This document shows, piece by piece, positions 1-6,101 of a stretch of 6,544 bases of DNA. The stretch comes from Balneolales bacterium (GTDB lineage: Bacteria > Bacteroidota > Rhodothermia > Balneolales > Natronogracilivirgulaceae), in assembly GCA_007116685.1 (NCBI GenBank), contig SKIC01000121.1, positions 1-6,544 on the forward strand. Reading direction: 5' to 3'. Position 1 is the first letter of the stretch, and each line of letters begins with the position of its first letter. Both the position numbers and the translations under genes were made by a program. Under the pieces are notes generated by a model. The model saw only the letters and a list, made by a program, of their open reading frames with translations, was not told the DNA's origin and ran no database searches.

Positions 1-699
1 ATTGTAGTTGATGATGCATCACAATCAGATTTGGCGTCTATAACAAAGATATATAAACGAGTTCGTTTGATTAGAAATGCTGAAAATAAGGGAGCTAACT
101 TTTGTAGGAATTTAGGAGCTAAAGAAGCAAAAGGGGATTTTTTAAATTTTTTGGATGATGACGATGAATTTTATCCAGAAAAGTTGGAAAGACAACTGTC
201 GATATTTCAAGAGACAGAAAATAAACACTTGGTTTTGGTTACTTGTCATTTGGATGATTATAGATCCGGTGAACATCGAATAATAAAAAATGAGCATCGT
301 GGTGATATTTATAAAAAACTGCTTAGCTCTTATTGTTTGAGTGGCACATTAACCATGATGATGCGGAAATCAGTTTTTGAAAAAGCCGGTGGTTTCGATG
401 TGAAGCTAGTTGCCAACCAAGAATATGATTTATCGCTGCGGATATTGGAATTAGGTGAGATTGATTATGTGGATGAGAGTCTTTGTCGCGCTAATAGATC
501 TCATGGGCAAATCAGTACAAACTTTTCGAAAAAACTAAAAGGTACCTGGCAGTTATATAAGAAATATCAAAGGGCATACTTGAAAGCTGGACTTTCAGTG
601 TTCATTTACAATCAAATGAGGTATTCTTATCTGTTTGCTCTATATCTTCTTGCTACAATCTTTGGAGAAAAACTTTACAGGAAATTTCCCGGCAAATAA
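1..699 (+). CDS. Family 2 glycosyltransferase, N-terminus cut by the window edge
   Basis: The reading frame is open from base 1, so the gene begins outside the window. It starts with IVVDDAS, the nucleotide-sugar-binding motif of GT-A family 2 glycosyltransferases. Since family members usually have about 35 residues before this motif, only a short N-terminus is missing. Further family signatures follow: N-KG---RN-GAKEAKGDF at about residues 29-46, then LDDDDEF at residues 51-57 (bases 151-171), which holds the metal-binding DxD. Near residues 137-147 is NQEYDLSLRIL, the region of the acceptor-side acidic residue; here Q-E-Y-D-L stands where many relatives have E-D-Y-D-L. A hydrophobic stretch lies close to the C-terminus (LFALYLLATIFG). 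The enzyme probably transfers a sugar to a lipid-linked glycan at the cytoplasmic face of the inner membrane. Donor and acceptor cannot be read from sequence. The methyltransferase begins 27 bp downstream in the same direction, so the two are probably co-transcribed. Family assignment is very sure. Confidence 0.95.
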   Translation: MVVDDASQSDLASITKIYKRVRLIRNAENKGANFCRNLGAKEAKGDFLNFLDDDDEFYPEKLERQLSIFQETENKHLVLVTCHLDDYRSGEHRIIKNEHRGDIYKKLLSSYCLSGTLTMMMRKSVFEKAGGFDVKLVANQEYDLSLRILELGEIDYVDESLCRANRSHGQISTNFSKKLKGTWQLYKKYQRAYLKAGLSVFIYNQMRYSYLFALYLLATIFGEKLYRKFPGK

Positions 700-726
700 G
701 GACTAATTTTAGAAATTGAAAAGTTA

Positions 727-1650
727 ATGAACTGGAAAATTAAAGCTCTTGTGCAGAATTCTCTGTCTATTTTACCCTTTGGCTTGGGTGATTCATTACA
801 CTATCGCTTACAATATTCGAAGGGTAAACTCCGACCAAAAAGTATGTATGATACTGCAAAAGCATTCTATTTTATGGATAGAATCACCAAGCACAGATCC
901 GAGGTGTCTGATGTAACGGTTTTTGAATTGGGTTCCGGCTGGGCTTTGCAAATCCCACTATGTTTATGGCTGTGTGGGATTAATAAAATTATTACTGTTG
1001 ACTTAAACAGACATTTTAGACCAGAATTTACTCATGAATACATATCCTACTGGTCAGAAAATGAAGAAGAGTTTTTTAAAACGGCAGGGAAATACGCCAA
1101 ATCAGCTGTTTTTCAAGAGAGATACGGGCTTTTATTAGAAGGAGCATCCAATCCTGAAAAATTAATGAGCGATGCCGGCATCGAATATAGATCGCCTTAT
1201 GATGCCCGTCAAACTGATTTGCCCACAAATTCAGTAGATATGTATTATTCTACAAATGTTCTTGAGCATGTACCCGAGCAGGCGATTGTTGAAATTCTTA
1301 AAGAGCAAAATCGAATTCTTAAATCAGATGGAATAGCTGTTCATCGTGTAAACCCGGGCGATCATTTTTCATTTTTTGATTCATCTATCAGTTCAGTCAA
1401 TTTTTTGAAATATTCTGATTTTGCCTGGAAGCTTTGGGCTGGAAATAAGTTCGCATACCATAATCGATTACGTTTTTCCGATTATCTAGATTTATTTCGA
1501 ATGGCAGAATGTGAGCCCTTTGAAGTTCTAGAGCAAGCGATTGATGAGAAAGCTTTTGAGGAGCTTGAAAACAATTTTACTATACACTCAAAATTTAAAG
1601 GAAAATCGAACAAAGACTTAGCAACTTTGGGGTTTATCTTAGAATGCTAG
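727..1650 (+). CDS. Class I SAM-dependent methyltransferase in a glycan cluster
   Basis: A 307-residue protein with a Rossmann-type methyltransferase core. Motif I is FELGSGW at about residues 66-72, the glycine-rich SAM-binding loop. It is followed by an acidic strand end, TVDLNRH (90-96), expected to contact the SAM ribose. A motif-II region reads DLPTNSVDMYYSTNVLEHV (about 164-182), with the 'N-LEHV' typical of methyltransferases of the UbiE/Methyltransf_11 type. A motif-III region is RILKSDGIAVHRV (196-208). The 60-residue N-terminal extension and the C-terminal part (about 210-307) resemble nothing I can name and may recognise the substrate. The ATG at 727 is preceded by a purine-rich GAAAAG but no real Shine-Dalgarno. 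Its position after a glycosyltransferase suggests a sugar or glycan-chain O-methyltransferase, but that is inference. Catalysis on a small metabolite is not excluded. It ends 19 bp from the convergent operon. Confidence 0.88.
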   Translation: MNWKIKALVQNSLSILPFGLGDSLHYRLQYSKGKLRPKSMYDTAKAFYFMDRITKHRSEVSDVTVFELGSGWALQIPLCLWLCGINKIITVDLNRHFRPEFTHEYISYWSENEEEFFKTAGKYAKSAVFQERYGLLLEGASNPEKLMSDAGIEYRSPYDARQTDLPTNSVDMYYSTNVLEHVPEQAIVEILKEQNRILKSDGIAVHRVNPGDHFSFFDSSISSVNFLKYSDFAWKLWAGNKFAYHNRLRFSDYLDLFRMAECEPFEVLEQAIDEKAFEELENNFTIHSKFKGKSNKDLATLGFILEC

Positions 1651-1669
1651 GTGTTTAAATATCTTTGTC
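1651..1669. other. Convergent gene junction without a visible terminator
   Basis: Only 19 bases separate the stop of the methyltransferase (+) from the stop of the polymerase-like gene (-). I find no GC-rich hairpin followed by a T-run on either strand here. The only match is a weak 7-base inverted repeat reaching into the methyltransferase gene (1610-1616 with 1662-1668) across 45 bases. Transcripts from the two sides probably overlap at their 3' ends or depend on Rho. Confidence 0.6.
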
Positions 1670-3079
1670 TTACTTGCGTAGTCTTCTGGAAATCAAATGC
1701 TTTTGAGCAAAAATAAGTCCTACTAAGAGCCAAAAGTTATTATCAAACAAAGCACCACCATAAAATTGATAAAAAATCAAGAGCGCAATAAATGCAGCGA
1801 AGCTACTTACTGAATTAGCACGTTCTAATCCAACTTTGCTTAGGCGAACATTACGGTATCCGGTGTGGAGAATTTTCCAGAGGATGAACATAAAGACTAC
1901 AAAGCCATGTAACCCCAGTTCGGCCAGTATTTTGTAGGTAAGATTATGTGGCATATTAACGCCGATAGATTCCTGCAATGTGAAATAATTGGTGAAATGA
2001 GTAGGAAATCCACCAAATCCAACACCAATCATATAGGAGTCTACAAACATATTTATACCTGCTACTCCCAGAAGTAGTCTGATATTTGAGGATGCATCAG
2101 AGCTACCTGCAAAAATATCCAGGAAGCGGTTAATTACATTTGCAGCAAAGATGCGTAAATCCGGAACAATTAATACTACAGCCAAGCTTAGTGCAATAAT
2201 CCAAAGAAATAATTTATACTGTCGGTATAATAAAGCAATGAGTACAAGCATCAATAATGCAGCAAGCATGACACTTCGCGAATAGGTTCCCGCAACTCCA
2301 ACAAGTAAAATTAATAAGAGTATCGCCGTTCCAATTCTGTAATAAAAAGCCATTCCACTCAGCATTATGGAAGCAACAAAAGCTATGGGAAGCAAAAATT
2401 GCGAGGCAAATCGATTAGGGTCTATATCTGTAACAGAGGTTCGAGTGATATTTGCCCCATCAGAGAGAAGTGCACGAATAGCATCCTGAGGATTAGATAC
2501 AATGGTGTACATGACCACTATGGCCAGAATCGTACTCACCACAACCAATGCTCCGAAAATCAAAGATATTTGCCATTTCTCATTTATGAGATTTATAATG
2601 AGATACATCATTACGATAAGGAATAGCATTCTCAGAGTATTGATTACTCCCGTCATATGTACAGGGCTGTACAAAATGCTAACGCTTATGATGATGAGAA
2701 AAACTACTAATTCCAGTTCAATACCTGTTTTTCGAAATGTGAAATCACTGTATAACAATCGATTGAACAGAAAAAGGAATATGGTAGCTACCAAAAAAAG
2801 CTGGAATGGTGAAATAGGGATGAGTCCATCTTGAATTAGATTAGCTAAACTTCCCAGGTAAGTTCCTATCGTCATGAAAACTAGTAGCGGGTATGGGTTT
2901 TTAACCACATATAAAGAAAAAGGCACCAGGGCTACTAATATTGCAATTGCCAGTGGCATCCAAACTAATCCAGTTGCCAAGCCCAGAAATAATCCACTTG
3001 CAGCCAATGTTATTCCTATTAACAAAGTGCTTTTGGAATAAGGCAACGAGTCTGATAAGCCTGAGGATGAACCAAGCAT
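1670..3079 (-). CDS. O-antigen ligase / Wzy polymerase-like membrane protein
   Basis: A 469-residue polytopic inner-membrane protein with about 12 hydrophobic segments spread from residue 18 to 465. A large periplasmic loop (about 307-380) sits before the last helices, the usual Wzy/WaaL (PF04932-like) plan. Family marks include GTYSRS at about 264-269, an arginine in SSNIRLLLGVAGINMF (R334), the 'GVGFGGFPTHF' turn at about 352-362, and MPHNLTYKILAELGLHG (376-392), whose histidine (H378) matches the conserved loop histidine. Such proteins polymerise undecaprenyl-linked repeat units or ligate glycan to an acceptor, and the two activities cannot be told apart by sequence. Being the third gene after export and chain-length genes favours polymerase. 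Only 10 bp (GTTTCTTCTC in the coding sense) separate its ATG from the stop of the wzz-like gene, and no Shine-Dalgarno is present, so translational coupling or SD-independent initiation is likely. No other ATG, GTG or TTG lies between this start and the preceding in-frame stop. Confidence 0.88.
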   Translation of the reverse strand: MLGSSSGLSDSLPYSKSTLLIGITLAASGLFLGLATGLVWMPLAIAILVALVPFSLYVVKNPYPLLVFMTIGTYLGSLANLIQDGLIPISPFQLFLVATIFLFLFNRLLYSDFTFRKTGIELELVVFLIIISVSILYSPVHMTGVINTLRMLFLIVMMYLIINLINEKWQISLIFGALVVVSTILAIVVMYTIVSNPQDAIRALLSDGANITRTSVTDIDPNRFASQFLLPIAFVASIMLSGMAFYYRIGTAILLLILLVGVAGTYSRSVMLAALLMLVLIALLYRQYKLFLWIIALSLAVVLIVPDLRIFAANVINRFLDIFAGSSDASSNIRLLLGVAGINMFVDSYMIGVGFGGFPTHFTNYFTLQESIGVNMPHNLTYKILAELGLHGFVVFMFILWKILHTGYRNVRLSKVGLERANSVSSFAAFIALLIFYQFYGGALFDNNFWLLVGLIFAQKHLISRRLRK

Positions 3080-3089
3080 GAGAAGAAAC

Positions 3090-4310
3090 TTAGTAGTCTG
3101 TACGGGCTTTTAAGGCGTCAAATAATGCTGATAATCTTTCCGATTTCTCAGGGTGTTGTTCTGCTTCACTAACCATGTGTCGGAATCCAACCATTAATAA
3201 ACCGATAAACAAACTCGCCATGAATCCGCCAATCACAATGAATGCCCGCTTTGGACTATCTTTGTAAGTTGGTAGATGCGGTTCATCTACTATTTGCATA
3301 TTTCGGCTTTGGTCATCAAGTAAAATACTTGCTTGCTCAAACTGTGGGTAGAGGAATTCGTGAATGGTATTCTGAATCTCTAATTCCCGGAACAATCGTA
3401 TATATTGCTGACCGATTTCCGGCAAAGCTGCCATAGGATGGAATACATCAAAACCACGTGCTTCCAAATCGGCGCCAACTAATTCACGCTGATAGGTATT
3501 TTGCAATTGGCGCAAAGCACGGCGTTGGTTTTGTAATTCGCGATTATTGGAATCAACAGTAGTTTCCAGAATTCCGATTTTCATTTCCGCTTCAATAATT
3601 GCTGCACGTAATTCGCCAAGCTGCTGTACCATTAATAGGGACTGTTCTTCAATCTCAAAAATGCCGTATTTCTGTTGAAATGCTTTAAAAGCTTCTTCTG
3701 CCTCAGCCATTTCCTCTACGTTTCGATTGAAACGCTTGGCAATGATATCATAGCGCTCTTTATTGTTTTTGTAGTTGATTGCACTTGCAATAGAGTCTGC
3801 CGCTGTGAGTAAATAATCAACTACATCACGTGCTCTTTCAGGACTTTTATCAACAAAAGAGACTTCTACGGCAATCACAGGATTAAATCCAAACCCACCC
3901 TCACGTACATCAACAATGCTGAGGTTATTGTTGAATTTCATGAGTAATTCTTCCATGATATTGGAATTGTATTCTTCTCGTAAACCGGTATTGTTGATTA
4001 CTTCTACATGCAAACTTCGGCTTCTGAGGATGGTGAGGATTGACTCAGCATCCAATTTAGAATTACTCATGCTGGTCTGCATGATGTTGCTCAATAATCC
4101 ACCGGCCATACCACCTAATTGTTGTTCTTGTGGTGGCAAAAATGTAGCTGATGATTTAAACTTTTGTGGCCAAACCAAACTGATAATTAAAGACAGAATG
4201 GTTACCGAGCCTACAAGCTTGATCAGAAACCATTTATTTCTAAACAGTATCAATAAGACATCCAGAATATTGGTTTCGTTGTACTCTGGTTTTTGTGTTT
4301 GTGTACTCAT
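3090..4310 (-). CDS. Wzz-type polysaccharide chain-length determinant (polysaccharide co-polymerase)
   Basis: A 406-residue inner-membrane protein with the Wzz arrangement: a short cytoplasmic N-terminus, a first membrane helix at about 27-47 ending in WPQKFKSSATFLPP, a long periplasmic part, and a second helix at about 356-376. The second helix is preceded by the proline-rich PHLPTYKDSPKR (344-355) that is diagnostic of this family. SFVDKSPERARDVVDYL (about 151-167) matches the conserved 'sP..A' segment. Residues about 170-265 are rich in E, Q, R and L and probably form the helical hairpin or coiled coil. Only about 30 residues follow the second helix, with no Walker A or tyrosine-rich tail. 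It is therefore not a fused BY-kinase co-polymerase. Proteins of this family oligomerise around the polymerase and set glycan length. It starts 13 bp after the export gene stop and ends 10 bp before the polymerase-like gene, so it is the middle gene of an operon. The ATG at 4310 has no Shine-Dalgarno. Confidence 0.92.
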   Translation of the reverse strand: MSTQTQKPEYNETNILDVLLILFRNKWFLIKLVGSVTILSLIISLVWPQKFKSSATFLPPQEQQLGGMAGGLLSNIMQTSMSNSKLDAESILTILRSRSLHVEVINNTGLREEYNSNIMEELLMKFNNNLSIVDVREGGFGFNPVIAVEVSFVDKSPERARDVVDYLLTAADSIASAINYKNNKERYDIIAKRFNRNVEEMAEAEEAFKAFQQKYGIFEIEEQSLLMVQQLGELRAAIIEAEMKIGILETTVDSNNRELQNQRRALRQLQNTYQRELVGADLEARGFDVFHPMAALPEIGQQYIRLFRELEIQNTIHEFLYPQFEQASILLDDQSRNMQIVDEPHLPTYKDSPKRAFIVIGGFMASLFIGLLMVGFRHMVSEAEQHPEKSERLSALFDALKARTDY

Positions 4311-4323
4311 CTAAAAAACAGAA

Positions 4324-6027
4324 TTAATTACGGCGGTAAACAGCGTAAGTGGTAATTACAGTAGCTAAAGTGGTGATTCCGGTCATAATCAGCTGGATGT
4401 TGCTATTACGGAACATTCGTCTGGAGTGCAGTTCATCGTAAGGCTCACGATCCACGAAGATGATATCTCCCGACTCCACATCAACTTCCCCCGGACGATA
4501 CCAACTACGGCTTCCGGCTTTAATAATAAAAACTCTGGATTCCTCAGCGGCAATGGTAAATCCACCGGCAAGTTGCACGAATTCTCTGGCAGAGTTTGCC
4601 TCATCAACAGCGTATAATCCCGGTTTATTAACCTGACCGAGTACAATAACGGTATGCTCATCTCTGGGGATAAAAATTCTGTCGCCGTGATACACTTTAA
4701 TTCCTGCTAAACTTTCAGCGTTGTTTACATCCAAAGGAATTTGATTTCTGAAAAGAGTGCTTTCCATCTGAAGATATTCCAGTCCTTGCACCAATTGATC
4801 AGAGGCTCGTTGCAAAATTTCTGCATTTACGCCACCATCTCTCAAAACTCGATCGGATGAATGCGTAGCGCGAATCAGATAGGCGCCATGAGCCAAAGCG
4901 CGGTTTGTAATACCGCCTGACATTTCTAGGAGATCAGCAACAGTGGTTTCTCCTTCGATAATGGGATAGGTTCCCGGAAGCTGAACTTCTCCATGCACAG
5001 CAGTATTCTGCGCCTGATGTAAATTGCGATCCATAGGAATCACAACTCGGTCATTCGGATTCAGATAAACCTGACTCAAATTCGTTTCATCAGTAGAGAT
5101 TGTACGGCGTTGCAAGCCATTTGCTGTTCTGCTGTGGATGATGATTTCGTCTGATTTTGCATCAGGGGTAAATCCACCGGCCATATCCAATAAGCGCTCG
5201 AGATTATCATCCTCACGATATTCTAAAGTCAAAGGCAGGTGTACCGCTCCGGAAATACTCACCACTGGGGCCTCGCTGATTCGACGACGAATTACAATAC
5301 GATCTCCATGGGAAATAACGGGATTGGCTTCCAGTTCACCTGTTCTGAAATAATGCACTAAATCTCCGGTGAGAGTAGATTCATCTTTTTTCTGGATATG
5401 AATGTTTCGCAGGCTTAGATTTTGATTATCAATGAAATTGCTATCGTATTGAAACATTCCTGTGCGGTCAGGATTGGCTCCCGGAGAAATCAAAGCTCTG
5501 AAAATGGCTTGATCTAAACGAATACCAAAAGGCAGCAGATAACGCCCCGGACTTTCCACATCGCCATGAATATGAACATGAATTGGGCGGGGAATATCTA
5601 AAGTAAGGCTAACCTGAGTATTACCGAAACTCTGCGAGGCCAGTTGCGTTACGTGTTCTCTGGCTTCTGTAAGTGTTTTGTCTCTGAAACTCACTTTGCC
5701 CAATCCCGGAATAAAAACGGCGCCTTCCGGATTGATAACCAAACCACGCATCGCACGCTCCATACCACCCGACATTTCAAGCGAGAGTACATCGTTTGGG
5801 CCGAGTTCATAGGTTTCTGCATCAAGATAACTTTCCAGCGGCAAGCCCTCGTTTATAAGCCGTAAGCCAAAATGATCTAACAGGAAGTAATCCCGAAATT
5901 GGGGCTCTACAGAAAGGTCAAACGATCTACGGTCTGACTGCGCCATCAATAGAGAAGGCAAAATAAGTAGTGAAAGAAGCATGAAGCTTCCAATAAATGA
6001 GCTCGATGCTTGCTTGTGTAAAAACAT
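4324..6027 (-). CDS. Multi-SLBB polysaccharide export protein (Wza-related)
   Basis: A 567-residue secreted protein, counted from the ATG at 6027. Residues 1-29 form a signal peptide: a K-containing start, a hydrophobic core rich in L, I and S, then LLMA before QSDRR, so cleavage is likely after A29. There is no cysteine lipobox, unlike classical Wza. A Poly_export domain follows (about 72-146, starting YELGPNDVLSLEM). Four SLBB units come next, at about 149-246, 254-333, 342-454 and 459-526. Each begins with a 'G-V--PG-Y'-like strand, has an (A/S)GG(F/I)T-like turn in units 2-4, and ends with 'GDRI-I'-like strands. A single hydrophobic helix (about 544-564) precedes the YRRN end. Members form periplasmic and outer-membrane conduits for exported polysaccharide. 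The frame could extend to a TTG at 6063, but that adds 12 residues ahead of a good signal peptide and would lie at the predicted transcription start. ATG at 6027 is therefore preferred. First gene of the operon with the wzz-like and polymerase-like genes. Confidence 0.92.
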   Translation of the reverse strand: MFLHKQASSSFIGSFMLLSLLILPSLLMAQSDRRSFDLSVEPQFRDYFLLDHFGLRLINEGLPLESYLDAETYELGPNDVLSLEMSGGMERAMRGLVINPEGAVFIPGLGKVSFRDKTLTEAREHVTQLASQSFGNTQVSLTLDIPRPIHVHIHGDVESPGRYLLPFGIRLDQAIFRALISPGANPDRTGMFQYDSNFIDNQNLSLRNIHIQKKDESTLTGDLVHYFRTGELEANPVISHGDRIVIRRRISEAPVVSISGAVHLPLTLEYREDDNLERLLDMAGGFTPDAKSDEIIIHSRTANGLQRRTISTDETNLSQVYLNPNDRVVIPMDRNLHQAQNTAVHGEVQLPGTYPIIEGETTVADLLEMSGGITNRALAHGAYLIRATHSSDRVLRDGGVNAEILQRASDQLVQGLEYLQMESTLFRNQIPLDVNNAESLAGIKVYHGDRIFIPRDEHTVIVLGQVNKPGLYAVDEANSAREFVQLAGGFTIAAEESRVFIIKAGSRSWYRPGEVDVESGDIIFVDREPYDELHSRRMFRNSNIQLIMTGITTLATVITTYAVYRRN

Positions 6028-6058
6028 AGCTTGGTCGTAGTTGTTCAGTGAAATAAAA

Positions 6059-6069
6059 TGCAAGTTGCA
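6059..6069. repeat. 11-base palindrome TGCAA-G-TTGCA in the leader of the export gene
   Basis: TGCAAGTTGCA is a perfect inverted repeat of two 5-base arms around one central base. It overlaps the end of the possible -7 box and the predicted transcription start. The single-base centre cannot form a hairpin, so if functional it would be a site for a dimeric DNA-binding protein. It is short, and no second copy was noticed nearby. Confidence 0.3.
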
Positions 6070-6075
6070 AAAATA
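6068..6075 (-). promoter_or_regulatory. Possible Bacteroidota-type -7 promoter box before the export operon
   Basis: Read on the minus strand this is TATTTTTG, a full match to the TAnnTTTG box used by the primary sigma factor of Bacteroidota. It lies in the 74-bp gap between the transporter stop and the ATG at 6027, so transcription would start near 6060 and leave a leader of about 35 bases. The partner TTG element expected 19-21 bp upstream is not seen; the nearest candidate is TTTA at 6092-6095, too close at 16 bp. The region is AT-rich, so a chance match is quite possible. Confidence 0.3.
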
Positions 6076-6101
6076 AAGAAAATTAGACTGGTAAACCGCA
6101 T

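Noticed and set aside
31..699. A glycosyltransferase starting at the TTG at position 31
   Set aside because: The frame is open upstream and already contains the conserved IVVDDAS motif at bases 1-21, so the real start is outside the window.
1610..1668. Inverted repeat ACAAAGA / TCTTTGT as a possible bidirectional terminator
   Set aside because: The arms are only 7 bp and AT-rich, the loop is 45 bases, and no T-run follows a stem, so it is not a credible intrinsic terminator.
2399..2626. A 75-codon plus-strand frame with several cysteines
   Set aside because: The cysteines form no regular zinc-finger or ferredoxin spacing, and the frame lies wholly inside the polymerase-like gene on the other strand.
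2502..2834. A 110-codon open frame on the plus strand, opposite the polymerase-like gene
   Set aside because: The translation is rich in M, T, I and R with no recognisable family. The opposite strand codes for a clear multi-helix membrane protein, so this is a frame shadow.
3916..4314. A 132-codon open frame on the plus strand, opposite the wzz-like gene
   Set aside because: It is antisense to a well-supported gene. Its translation is rich in L, S, N and C with no domain signature, and it is best explained as a shadow of the real frame.
4389..4661. A 90-codon minus-strand frame inside the export gene
   Set aside because: It overlaps the fourth SLBB unit in a different frame and shows no domain or separate start signal.
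4450..5583. Recent internal duplication of DNA within the export gene
   Set aside because: The four SLBB units resemble each other only at key residues (G-V--PG, GG-T, GDRI). Nucleotide similarity is not obvious, so this is ancient domain repetition typical of the family.
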